Positions 24,012-34,931 of a stretch of DNA of 64,000 bases are shown in pieces. Position 1 is the stretch's first letter. Every line of letters starts with the position of its first letter. Source of the stretch: Magnaporthiopsis rhizophila (lineage: Eukaryota > Ascomycota > Sordariomycetes > Magnaporthales > Magnaporthaceae); the NCBI GenBank assembly GCA_003049465.1, contig PYSS01000063.1, forward strand, positions 1 to 64,000. Direction: 5' to 3'. The notes below the pieces were generated by a model. The model was not told the origin of the DNA. It saw only the letters and a program-made list of their open reading frames with translations, and searched no databases. The translations under genes and the position numbers were made by a program.

Positions 24012-24618
24012 ATAAAGTGAGGCGGTAGTGTCCATCCCGACTATCACCAACGCGAGGCTCCATCCATCCAAGCTGTGCGAACTGACAGGCTCTCGACTTC
24101 GGGCGCCACGCCACCAACGCACCGTTGCAAACCCCTGGCATCAAGTGGAGACCTCCACGTTGTTCGTGGTTGATGTCGTGGCCGAATCAAGACAAGAAGC
24201 CCCAGCCAAGGCTTATCAAATCAATAATCCTTTGGACCCATGCATTCCAACCCGCTCCCCACGCCTGACGCGACGCTAGATCTGGCCCGCCGACGACCTG
24301 TTGTCGGGGTTATCAGCATCCTTGCGCCCTTACGCCCTGCGCTTGAGTGGTGGCCCAATTTGTAATACAAACAGGGCCGGGATCATGGCGCCTGGAAAAC
24401 GCACGTCGGAGCCGGACTGAGGGTCCTCGATAGGTCTGCTTCAGTCCGCCCCGTTCTTGATAGTCCTTTCGGGCCATACCACGTATTAGACACCTGGTCC
24501 AATAGTATCAGTATCGATCCCCATTGTTAGACTGAGTCGAGCTGTGCCCAAAAAGCACTTCCCATCCGGCACAAGCTGACTGTCGAACTCGTCAAGCTTC
24601 TCCGCTACCCACGCCATC
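24012..24618. other. Spacer between FMO and aminotransferase genes
   Basis: It should contain the FMO 3' UTR and the aminotransferase promoter. No gene or repeat is seen. Confidence 0.5.
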
Positions 24619-26785
24619 ATGGACGAGACAACGCGATCCGAGCCGCTCCCGAGCGGTGGGGAGAAGCCCCTGCCCCGGGACATGAGCCATCACTTCTCCC
24701 ATATGACCTGGAACCGCAAGCCTAACTCACTCAAGGCCTTCTACAAGTTCCTTTCCATCCCTGGCATCGGTAACTTTGCTGGAGGTAAGGGGAAATTGCC
24801 CCGCCGTTTCCGCCGGCACTGATCCCGTAGTTTATGGTGCGGCGGTGGCGGAGCTCCGATGAGCTTGCTTTGTCAAGAATGGTGAAACTGACATGTCGCG
24901 TGCGCGCCCTGCACTACCACCACAGGCATGCCCAATGTGAGCTACTTCCCCTTTGACACGCTCGAGGCCCAGACGGCGAAGCCTGAGCGCTGGACTCCAA
25001 CGCCGAACGACCCGAGGGATCCGAATGCCGGTGGCGAGAGTCTGTACGGCTCCGGCCGCGCGGCCCCGGCACACATCACGGTGCCCAAGACGGGCGGCGA
25101 GCCGGACCCCATGAGGAAGATCGACCTGGCGACGGCGCTGCAGTACGGCCTCGCCCAGGGCTACCCGCCGCTTCTGTCGTGGGTGCGCCAGTTCACGCGC
25201 GAGCATCTGCACCCAAACGTCCCGTACCGCGATGGGCCCGAGGTGCTGCTGACCGTCGGCTCGACCGACGGCTTCTGCAAGACGGTCGAGCTGTTCATCA
25301 ACCCCTGGTCCGAGCACCGGGGAGACGACCCGCGGGACAGGCCCGGCGTGCTCAGCGAGCGCTTCGCATACTCCCCGGCCCTGGGGCAGGCGCAGGCCAA
25401 GGGCGCCCAGATCGTGGCCGTCAAAACCGACTCGGGCGGCATATGCGCCGACGGACCGGGAGGGCTCGAGGACGTGCTGGCGAACTGGGACGAGAGCAAG
25501 GGAAAGCGGCCGCACCTCCTGTACACCGTCACCATGGGCCACAACCCCACGGGCATCGTGCTCAGCGTCGAGCGCCGCAAGGCCATCTATGCCGTCTGCT
25601 GCAAGTACGACGTCATCATCGCCGAGGACGACCCGTACTGGTACATGCAGTTCCCCTCGGCCGAAATCGAGGAGGCCAAGAGCAGGAGCAAGCCGGTGCC
25701 GGAGCCCAGGGCGGAGGCGGCGTACCAGCCCGAGAAGTCGTCGGGTTATCCGTTCATGGACTCGATGGTTCCGTCCTTTCTCAACTTCGACCTTGAGGGC
25801 CGCGTCATCCGCCTCGACACGTTTTCCAAGACGGTCGCCCCTGGTTGCCGTCTAGGCTGGATCACGGCGCAGCCAGCGATTGCGGAGAAGCTGATAACGT
25901 GAGTAACCCCAACCCAGATCACCGAGGGCATAGTCGCTAACCCCGATCAATTTCTGCTCCTGCAGTGTCACCGAGGGTTCAACCTCACAGCCGTCAGGCT
26001 TCGTTCAGTCCATGATCAGCGAGCTCGTCATGGGGTCTCAGCCGGAAGCGACTCTCCTCTCGTGGCTCTCGCTGCGCACCAACGCCGAGCGCGCCGCCTT
26101 CAGCGGCTGGCAGATGGACGGCTGGGTGCGGTGGCTGGCCGGGCTGCGCGGCGAGTACGAGCGCCGCATGAACCGCGTCTGCCGCATCCTGGACGAGGGC
26201 GCCTTTGAGATCAAGCAGTCGACCGCCGTCGCGCGCAGCAACAGCAACGGCAGCAGCAGCAGCAGCAACAGAAGCCCAGGGCGCCGGCTCCTGGGCCCGG
26301 AGTGGGGCGTCATCACCAAGAAGCCGTTGTACGAGTTCGACTGGCCGCGCGGCGGCATGTTCGTCTGGTTGCGCGTCCTGTTCGAGTCGCACCCGCTCTG
26401 GGGCGCCCCGCGCAAGGGGAAGCAGGGCGAACCGGCCGGGGCCGTCATGGACGGGCCGGCGCTCTCGGGCGCGCTGTTTATACTGCTGACCCGCAAGCCG
26501 TACCTCGTCATCGTCTCGCCCGGCGCCATCTTCACCGTCGACCAGGACACGACCGACAAGGACGCCTGGGCGTACTACCGCATCTGCTTCGCCGCCGAGG
26601 CCGACGACAGGATCGAGCCGCTCTCGCACGCCTTCGCCCAGGGCGTCCAGCGCTTCTTCAGGATCAAGTCCGTCCGGGAGATCGAGGACCTGCTCGAGGA
26701 TTCCCCGCTCGCTGCCGGCGGCAGCGTCTCGGCGGCGGCGGCGGACGAGAGCGCGGGAAACATGGACATGTATATGGGTTGCTGA
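24619..26785 (+). CDS. PLP-dependent aminotransferase, class I/II, Aro8-like
   Basis: Fold-type I aminotransferase, probably acting on aromatic or 2-aminoadipate-type amino acids with 2-oxoglutarate, in the cytosol. Exons 24619-24784, 24926-25898, 25966-26785; 1959 nt, 652 residues. The introns start GTAAGG and GTGAGT and end CACAG and TGCAG. Motifs include PDPMRKIDLATALQYG-like early sequence, VGSTDGF, MGHNPTGI (the NPTG cofactor/substrate loop), AEDDPYWYMQFP, and RLDTFSKTVAPGCRLGW, whose Lys of about 357 is the expected Schiff-base lysine. Two low-complexity inserts (residues of about 255-285 and the SNSNGSSSSS stretch near 470) make it longer than the usual 500-600 residues. Substrate is inferred from similarity to yeast Aro8/Aro9 and kynurenine/aminoadipate aminotransferases. 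The FMO gene upstream is co-oriented. Confidence 0.9.
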
Positions 26786-27272
26786 GCTTACCGTGCCTAG
26801 AACGTGAGTGAGGTGGAAGAAGCACAAGGTAGTACCTACTTGACTTGGGTGATCACTGAGCACAAGATTTTTGTCATCTGTATTTTTTTTCTTCTGTCAG
26901 GCTGGCGTAACGGCGTAATGATATGATTGGCTTGGTAGATATCTACCTCGATCCAACATGGCCCTTGAGACTGATGCAGCTGGCACATTCTTGTGTCACG
27001 GGCCACTGCTACGTTTGTTGAACGCGCAATCATGCATTGCTGTGCTGGTCAGTCAGTAGCCGTGACGCTGTACATCACAGCACCTTGTCAATTCATCACA
27101 CCTTGCCAATACAACAGCCAGGATAATTGGAAATTTATCGTTCTCTAGACGATTTCATTGAGTAACGTGCACTATGAATCAGAAGCACATTTTCCGTAAT
27201 GACCACTAGACGCCCCGATAAAAGCAACCATGCAATCCCGTTTAAGACAAACCCCGGAGACCGGCCGATAGT
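26786..27272. other. Convergent spacer, 3' ends of aminotransferase and L4 genes
   Basis: AT-richer 3' flanking sequence with no coding potential seen. Confidence 0.6.
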
Positions 27273-28704
27273 TTAGTTCTCGTGCAGCTGCTCCTTGAAC
27301 GCAGCCGGCAGAGCGTCCGGCTTGCCCTTGAGCTTCTCCTCACCGAGCTTCTCCTTCTTGTAGGCCGCGGCGTACGGGTTGAGGCGGAGCTGAACCTGCT
27401 TGTTGCGGAGCGGGTTCTTCTTCTGGACGCCCTGACGCTTCGTCCGGGCCTCGCCCTTGGGCGCACGCAGGACGCTCTGGATTTCGGAGCTGTTGATCAG
27501 ACGGGTCAGGTCGGCCTGGCTGACGACGTTGGACGGCAGCAGGAAGTCCTTCTTGAGTTCCGAGGGCGTGGTGGTGGAGCCGTAGATGTTGTCCAGCGTC
27601 TTGAAGGCGGCAGAGGTCCAGATGATGAAGCGACCCAGGTGACCACCGGGCGCGAGCTGGAGTAGGTTGAGGGAGTAGACGGAGCTGGTCTCAACACCGG
27701 GGATGTTGCGGAAGCCCTTGACGAGCTCCGTGCCGTCGGTGGTGGGGTCGTAGATGACCAGGGGGCCGCGGCGTTGGCGGTACCTGCGGCCTCGGAGCTT
27801 GCCCTTACCGGCGCGCAGGGCCCTCGACTTCTTGACCTTCTCAAGGTCGGCACCAGCACCGACCGTCTTCAGCAGACCCAGAGCAGCCGAGGTCTTGGCC
27901 AGGGCAGCCGACTCGCAGACAGCAGAGTCGACAACCAGGGGGACCTCGGGGATAGAGCTGATCCTGTGACCGCGGGCGAGCAGGAGAGGGGCAACGGCCG
28001 AGGCAGCGAGGGCGGAGGCGGTGGCGAAGCGCCTGGAAAGAAATGGTTAGCTCGATGTCTAGCACGCCATGCCGTGTCGGCAATACCATCACCAACAGGG
28101 GCCAATGCCACTTACTTCTGGCCCTGGTTGACCTTGATGTGCCACTTGCGCCAAACCTTGGTGGGAGCGAACATGCGACCGGACCGGCACATGTTACCGA
28201 AGGCAGCCTGACCAGCACGGTGGGTACCACCACCAGAGACACGAGGGATACGGGCGACAGCACGACCTGCGATGGGTGCCGTTGTCAGTTGCCTGGTCTG
28301 CAAAAACGGTGCTCCCGCCAGCCTCCATAAGACCGTTGGTCGATCTGCCGGGTGAGACGAGCGATATCTGCGATCCCCCGCATAACCCGAAACACTCGCC
28401 TCGCCTCTGTCCAACACACAATGCCTCCTCTTCCTTCGGCTTCTCGTCGATCCACGGACCCGGCATGCGATTCCCAAAAACAAGGCGGGGTCCACTAACC
28501 AGTTCCCCAGGACTCGGCAGAGGTCTGGTGGCCGGCCTTCTCGCTGACCGAATATGGCTGGCGCTTGTTCTTGTTCATGCCCTTGTGCACCTGTTGGACA
28601 ATGTCGGGGCGGATCGGGGCAGTGAAGACACTGGGGATCGGGTGGGAAGCGCCGCTGGCCTTGCCATCGGCGCCGATGATGGAGACGGTTGGTCGTGAAG
28701 CCAT
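27273..28704 (-). CDS. RPL4: 60S ribosomal protein L4 (uL4)
   Basis: Structural protein of the large cytosolic ribosomal subunit, with a loop lining the exit tunnel. Exons, minus strand: 28704-28500, 28266-28116, 28032-27273; 1116 nt, 371 residues, with donors GTTAGT and GTAAGT. The sequence starts MASRPTVSIIG, followed by PIRPDIVQQVHKGMNKNKRQ, and AVARIPRVSGGGTHRAGQAAFGNMCRSGRMFAPTK (the conserved tunnel-loop region, residues of about 72-106). Then come RISSIPEVPLVVD, RRYRQRRGPLVIY and NIPGVETSSVYSLNLLQLAPGGHLGRF, and it ends in a basic tail FKEQLHEN. Length and order match fungal uL4. A 5' UTR intron appears to lie just upstream. The gene is head to head with a kinesin gene. Confidence 0.97.
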
Positions 28705-29279
28705 TGCGAATTGCTCTGCTGTGCGGTGGGGAAGAGAAGATACGTTAGAAACAAAAGACGTCAAAGGAGGGTGCAGAGAGTTCGGCCTGCTCGTCGTCGT
28801 CGAGGGAAGGGTGCGCTCACCTGGCGGCTGGTGTTGGCCTCAAAAGAAATTTGGCGATAAAAACTTACCTAGGCCCAGGCGTGACTTCCCAAATTGTGGT
28901 GGTTGCCCTTTTTTCGTGCCCTCGCTCTACCCTAAGGCTTGGCTGACCCCACCCAGCAGCTTCGAGATCAGGTGACTAGGCTATTGGAGTCTGATTCGAC
29001 GCTGGTCCCTGCGCGCCAAACGCAACCCCACTCGTGGATGTCCCGTTGCTGGGCGGACCCAACCCATGTCAACAAAAATAGTCGACGGCCACATGCAAAG
29101 AAGAAAAGCAACGTCAGAGCCACATACATTCCAGTTCCAGCTGCAGCCACGATACCCCCCATAATTGCGAACAGCATCTATCGAGGTCGCCAGCGGGCGG
29201 CGTGAGACATTTGGTTCATTCCAGGCGTCATTTCCCAAACTACATATTCATCCGCCATTTCCGAATTATTCCTGCCACC
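28705..29279. promoter_or_regulatory. Bidirectional promoter region, RPL4 (-) and kinesin (+)
   Basis: The two start codons are 575 bp apart and read outward. About 165 bp nearest RPL4 is taken by its likely 5' UTR and intron, so the shared promoter is about 400 bp. A highly transcribed ribosomal gene and a motor gene must share or partition this DNA. No named element is recognised with confidence. Confidence 0.55.
28719..28868 (-). other. Probable 5' UTR intron of RPL4
   Basis: On the minus strand a CCTAG/GTAAGT donor at 28868, a TTTCTAACG branch-point-like sequence around 28741-28750 and a CCGCACAG acceptor ending at 28719 enclose about 150 nt, ending 14 nt before the RPL4 start codon. Introns in leaders of ribosomal protein genes are common in filamentous fungi. 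Confidence 0.6.
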
Positions 29280-31154
29280 ATGCCTGCCACGCCGACAAAC
29301 CCGTCGCGGTCCGTCCGCTCCTACGCTTCCACCCCTTCCCTTCGGTCGCGCGATGGTCCCAGGATGGATGGAGGAGGAAATGTTCGTGTTGTGGTCCGCG
29401 TCCGGGCGTTTCTGCCTCGAGAGCTGGAAAAGGATGCTGGGTGTCTGGTTAAGATGGACCCCATCACTCAACGGACGACACTGATGGTGCCACCAGACGA
29501 CAATGATCCTACAAAGGTCAAGTCTCGCAAGGTGATGGAGCAGAAGTCGTTTACCTTTGACAACTCGTTCTGGAGCCACGACAGGAGAGATGCGCACTAT
29601 GCGGAGCAGGCCGACGTCTACAACAGCCTGGGCGAGGAGTTTCTGGACCATAACTTCGAGGGCTACCACACATGCATCTTTGCCTACGGCCAGACGGGCT
29701 CTGGCAAGAGCTACACCATGATGGGCACGCCCGACCAGCCCGGTCTGATCCCCCGCACCTGCGAGGATCTGTTCCAGCGCATCGAGGAGGCGCAAACCGA
29801 GTCGCCCAACATCAGCTACAACGTCCGCGTGTCATACTTTGAGGTCTACAACGAGCACGTTCGCGACCTGCTCATGCCCGTCGTGCCAAACCAGGCGCCC
29901 TACTACCTCAAGATCCGCGAGTCTCCCACCGAGGGCCCGTACGTCAAGGACCTGACCGAAGTCCCCGTCCGTAGCATCGACGAGATCCTGCGCTACATGA
30001 AGCGCGGCGACACCTCGCGGACGGTCGCCTCTACCAAAATGAACGACACGTCGAGTCGGAGCCACGCAGTCTTCACCATTATGCTCAAACAGATCCACCA
30101 TGATATGGTTACAGACGAGACGACCGAGCGCAGCTCGCGCATTCGTCTTGTTGATCTGGCCGGCAGCGAGCGTGCCAAGTCAACCGAGGCCACAGGTCAG
30201 CGCTTGCGGGAGGGTAGCAACATCAACAAGTCGCTGACAACACTTGGCCGCGTCATCGCTGCTCTCGCTGATCCCAAGCACCAGAACGGTGGGAAGAAGA
30301 AGCGCGGCGGTGGCGGCGAGGTCGTGCCGTACCGTGACAGCATCCTCACCTGGCTGTTGAAGGACTCGCTGGGTGGCAACTCCAAGACGGCCATGATCGC
30401 CTGCATTGCGCCGTCCGACTACGACGAGACGCTCTCGACGCTGCGGTATGCGGATCAGGCCAAGCGGATCCGCACGAGGGCTGTGGTCAACCAGCAGGAC
30501 AGCATCTCCTCGGCCGAGCGTGACGCCCAGATCGAAGCCATGGCGGAGGAGATCCGGCTGCTCCAGCTGGACGTCTCGGACTCGCGGCGTCGCGAGAAGG
30601 ACGCGCGCGATCAGGAGGAGCGCCTTGAAGAGTACCAGCGCCACGTCGCGGCCATGCAGCGGCTCATGGAGGAGCGCAGTCTCGTGGCCGAAGGCAAGAT
30701 CCGCTCGCTCCAGACGGAGAATGAGGCCCTGCGACTGCACCTCAAGCTCGCCCTCGAGAGCCTCAAGAACCCGATCCCGGCGGTGCCTCTTAGCAGGAGC
30801 GGCAGCGTGTCGCGGCGGATCTCGCAGGTGTCTGATCTGCTGGAGGCTGTGGGCAAGGAGGACAGGGGCGGTTTCAAAAAGCCTGCCGCCAGAGTCGAAG
30901 AGGACGAGGCGGACGAGGCGTTCGATGAGAACGCTGGAAGCGACGGCGGCGCAACCTACTGCGGCGATTACGACGACGACGACGACGGCTACTCGACGGA
31001 CGCGTTCGAAAAGGGCGCCGAGGATATGCACGAGGAGATGCAGAACCTGCTGCAGGACCTCGGGTACTTCAAGCGCAAGATCCTCGACGACAAGCAGCGA
31101 TTTTCTTCCCTCGGTGGTGACCGTAACCCCTTGGATTTCAAGGCGACTGTGTGA
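29280..31154 (+). CDS. Short kinesin-3 family motor (small Unc104-like)
   Basis: ATP-driven plus-end microtubule motor. Single exon, 624 residues. The open frame continues upstream but the first in-frame ATG is 29280, in context CCACCATGC. The motor domain starts at about residue 35 (VRVVVRVRAFLPRE). It has the P-loop YGQTGSGKSYTMMG (Lys near 143), switch I NDTSSRSHAVF (about 256-266), switch II DLAGSE (about 291-296) and NKSLTTLGRVIAAL, ending LRYADQAKRIRTRAVVN. A coiled coil follows (about 408-500) and an acidic tail ends the protein (YDDDDDGYSTD, about 562-572). There is no FHA or PH domain, so it fits the fungal small Unc104-like group typified by Neurospora NcKin3 rather than full-length Unc104/KIF1. 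Mitochondrial or organelle cargo is inference from that group. It is divergent from RPL4. Confidence 0.92.
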   Translation: MPATPTNPSRSVRSYASTPSLRSRDGPRMDGGGNVRVVVRVRAFLPRELEKDAGCLVKMDPITQRTTLMVPPDDNDPTKVKSRKVMEQKSFTFDNSFWSHDRRDAHYAEQADVYNSLGEEFLDHNFEGYHTCIFAYGQTGSGKSYTMMGTPDQPGLIPRTCEDLFQRIEEAQTESPNISYNVRVSYFEVYNEHVRDLLMPVVPNQAPYYLKIRESPTEGPYVKDLTEVPVRSIDEILRYMKRGDTSRTVASTKMNDTSSRSHAVFTIMLKQIHHDMVTDETTERSSRIRLVDLAGSERAKSTEATGQRLREGSNINKSLTTLGRVIAALADPKHQNGGKKKRGGGGEVVPYRDSILTWLLKDSLGGNSKTAMIACIAPSDYDETLSTLRYADQAKRIRTRAVVNQQDSISSAERDAQIEAMAEEIRLLQLDVSDSRRREKDARDQEERLEEYQRHVAAMQRLMEERSLVAEGKIRSLQTENEALRLHLKLALESLKNPIPAVPLSRSGSVSRRISQVSDLLEAVGKEDRGGFKKPAARVEEDEADEAFDENAGSDGGATYCGDYDDDDDGYSTDAFEKGAEDMHEEMQNLLQDLGYFKRKILDDKQRFSSLGGDRNPLDFKATV

Positions 31155-32279
31155 TCCAAAAAGGGGGTTGGCGGGCGAGTTTATAGTTTTGCGGATTGGG
31201 TTCGAAGTTGTTTCACGCATTCATTGTCATTTTCTGATTACTCTCTAAGTCTTTTGTCTGTTGTGGGAATAATCGCGAGGCGTTGGAGTTTCGCAGCGTG
31301 GGTTTTCAGCTCTCTGGTGGAATTGATTCATTTCTTTTTTGTATAGGACTGCAGGCACTGCGATCAGGATGTCTAGGATAAACTCATTGTTACAGACGAG
31401 TAGCATGCCTTGCAAATACCATATACCGCATCTGATTTACCGAGCACCCGGCCTAGTGAAAGCTGAGGGCAGCGTTGTAAGCGCGTCACCAACGGATGGG
31501 TATCTAAACATTGCACGCGAATCAACCTATCAAGGGAACGAGTCTCAATCTTCTCACAACGAAGGAAATACTGCCCCCTTGGAAGCTGCCGTGCGCCCTG
31601 TGGCCAGTCAGCCCGACAAGGCCCGTGGCACAGACATCCATCTGTGCCTGCCAAGGTTTTTCTCCCCCGGACGCTTGATGTCTAAGCCTATCGCCAGGTC
31701 CGGCCGCGAACCGAGTTCGTACGCCAGTACAGCCCGACGATTTTTTAGCCAGACTTTTCTAGAACGTAGCCTGTTGTTATATCCCAAAACCCCCAGTTTG
31801 TAGAAGTTTGCCCTGATCTAGAGATTAAGGGGTGGTCCAAAAGTTAGCTTGGTCGATTCTGAGCCTTGGCAGGGTGCCTTCGCCAGAGACCCATGGATCG
31901 ATCGGTGTACGTCGATCGCGTCTTTGCGCCGACTTTTCCCCAACAGACAACAAGACCCCCACCGAGACGGTTTTATCTGTTCAGGATCCAGAATGCCTTT
32001 GCGACTATAGTCCGGGACGTCATTCATGTCTGCACTAAGGCACTCCGTAAGCAACTGTCTTCGTTGACTAGCCTGGACAGATAGGTACGATGCCTGTGTG
32101 TGCTAACAACATACTTTTCCAAGCTTTGCTTCCGCGGATAAATCCGGAGCTGCTCCGAATGCTGCATACCTTTGAGCAGCACTTTCACCATCCCACAGAT
32201 ATGGTGGGAGGAGCGCCATCTCGGCGGGGAGAATTCTGTTGACTCTCAGAGAAGACTGCCAGGCATTAGCCAGTTGCCT

Positions 32280-32281
<2 letters not shown>

Positions 32282-32317
<36 letters not shown>
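32282..32317. repeat. Poly-T tract of 36
   Basis: Uninterrupted T run on the plus strand in the gene-poor region; could be the poly-A relic of a minus-oriented retroposed sequence or simple slippage. Confidence 0.8.
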
Positions 32318-34344
32318 CTTTGTGAGGTCATCACCATTCGAGAGGGATGCGAGGGGTGTCCTATCAACATGTCAGCGCGGTAGACACAGCAACGCTTTTA
32401 CCACGAAAACAACGGAGTTGGAGGACCTCGAAAACACACCATGCCACTTGCGCAAGTTTGGTATCTGCACCAGATGGCTCCCCAGCGCCCACGAGGCCAT
32501 TACGCCCTCGCTTTTGTGACGCTCGTCTTCCTGCCCGCCCCCTTCGTCTACACCGTGTTCAACATGTCCTTCTTCAGCTTCAGCCCCGGAGACAGGCGGC
32601 TGGGTCGTCTCAAATAAGCCAAGTTCTGGGTCTACTGAGCCGCGGCCCGTAACCATGGCTGTGTGCGCCACAAGTCGCTTTCTGGCTACGCTTCGGCTGG
32701 CGAGGGAGGATTCCGATGAGAGATTCGAGTCTTGTTCATGATATCTAGCGCAAATTGTAGTGGTTAATACTGGCCCTCAAACGTACCTATTCCTATCGTG
32801 TCATGCAAGTGCCTCAATCCGCAAGGTGTGATGAGGATGCTATCTGGAACCTCGTTCATGATTAGGGTTATCGAGAAGATGTCCTACTCATGGCTCGGTA
32901 AATACTTTGTCGGGTTGCTTTCTAAAGCACACCTGCCCGGCATCTTCCCGTCCGCGGCCAATGCGGATGCGTACCAGAGCTCCGACAACGTCTTTCGTCG
33001 CAGTAGCCACCATGGCCAATGGCAGACTGCTGTGTCGAGCGCCAGTTAAGAAAGGAGCGTTGAGTCATTTATATCCTATTAAATGATCACTTGCTGCCGA
33101 TAGAGCCTCGAGCGCACAGACGGGATGGGTTGCAAGGTACGCACATCGGGCGGGTTGCGGATGTGAAGTTAACGGTGATCCGAAACCAGCACCCAAGTAT
33201 CAAACCCCTTCGCATGAGGGGACCTGCGTGTTCAATATAGGAAGGAAACTAAGCTGCGTCATAGCTAGATACCATGTTCCTTTCCGGTGCCCAACTTATA
33301 AATGGAATGAGTCGTCGGCATTTCGTTCTATCCATAAACCAAATCCCTATGTCCGAGTGTTACCTATTGAGCCATGTTTGCTGATGTACCGTGACGCCCC
33401 AAAACCTTGGTCCGCATCCCTCACTCTCTCACGATCACCAAAGATTCCAGCATATATAAACACCTGACCACATCCGGCTGCTAGAGTGTTATGGATTTCC
33501 ACGCTCAGCCAGCATTGGTATGGTCTGATGGGTGCAGGCGGTCCGGACCGAGGGAGAACATCGAGATGGGACCCCACTTTCCCGAATTAGAATGTCGCCG
33601 CAGCTGTGATTGGCCTCTGCTCTCAGATCATCTGAACTCGAGACTAGACCTCCCAAACCGTTGGAACAAACAAGCAATGGAGGTCGATTCGGTACCAGAG
33701 CTTTAACAAAACGTCTATGTATGAAACAGAGGCACACACCCAACAAGGAGAAGCTCAAGTGCGATCCGTCGCGCAGGTATTGCGGTTGATATCGTCATCA
33801 CGCTCTTCGTTGGCCCAAGCTCCTCTCGGATGCCCGGCATTGGCATTAACACACAGTCCAACTATTGAACATTTCACACGGAGGGGGACATTTTCTCGGC
33901 ATGCTTGGAGATCAGACGTGACAGCCGAGCCAGCTCAGTTGTGTCATCTTGTTCCTCTTTCTGCCACAATCTTTATGCAGCACCTGTGGTACATGTCCCG
34001 TCCTTACTAACGGCGAGCGCGGGGCGTGGTTCAGCGCAGTCATCCTCCAGCCCCGCTGGAGCTTACGTGCCCGTTGTTTGCGATCTGGTGCAGATCAGAC
34101 GCGGCACGGACCCGTTCGTCAAGCCTAAAGGAGGATTTCGCAGACTCTCTTTTTGCCCCCGAGGACAAAGTGTCACAGGCAGATGGGCTTGATTGGGTTA
34201 ATGGGAAAAGTGAGGAATAGCATTAAGGCATATAGGGGAAAAGAGGAAGGAAGAAGCGCCCAGGTGAGTCAGGAGCAGGACCTCCCGTGCGTCGATCGCG
34301 GCTCGATCGGGCCTGAAAGGGCGATGGAACGTCGCAAGCGAAGC

Positions 34345-34376
<32 letters not shown>

Positions 34377-34377
34377 C
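34345..34377. repeat. CA dinucleotide microsatellite
   Basis: About twelve CA units followed by a slightly imperfect extension (CGCACACAC). Confidence 0.8.
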
Positions 34378-34842
34378 CTCCATGGCGGAAGAGGGCAAGA
34401 CCGGAAGTGACGGCCACCGATCGCCATTCCTCCGTGGGAGACAAGCGATGTTTTGACACGAAGTCAGCACTTGGTGGATCGCGGCCCTAAGCTAAGAAAA
34501 GAGCTTCGTGTGCATTTGAAATGTGAGAGTGGAGGTAGGGGGCCGCCAAAAGGTCCACTGGCTTTTACGGTGGTATCAGCATCAGATCCATGCGAGCGTT
34601 TCTCTGCCCCTTTACTTTATTTTCTTCATCCATTACCGGCTGGGGACTGGCCAGTAGCCACCGCCATCGCCATTTTCGGCTCCCTGAACTTTGTGGGTAA
34701 ATCGTAAGAAGAGAAATTATCGTGTTGTCGTCCACGCCATTCTATTCCAGCGTCGCGTCGTCTCATCTAAAAAATCGGGAGACTCGTCCGGTCTGAACTC
34801 TGCCTGCGTTTAGACGTTGGATCGACCCATATTGTTTGCTGC

Positions 34843-34844
<2 letters not shown>

Positions 34845-34877
<33 letters not shown>

Positions 34878-34890
34878 CCCCCCCCCCCCC

Positions 34891-34929
<39 letters not shown>
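34845..34929. repeat. Compound homopolymer T33-C21-T31
   Basis: Three abutting pure homopolymer runs without a single interruption: T at 34845-34877, C at 34878-34898, T at 34899-34929. It is purely homopyrimidine on one strand. Confidence 0.85.

Positions 34930-34931
<2 letters not shown>

Noticed and set aside
22602..26785. Secondary-metabolite gene cluster
   Set aside because: Only two enzyme genes; no polyketide or peptide synthase, transporter or regulator nearby.
29202..29279. Longer N-terminus for the kinesin
   Set aside because: The frame starts at GTG; the first in-frame ATG, in good context, is 29280.
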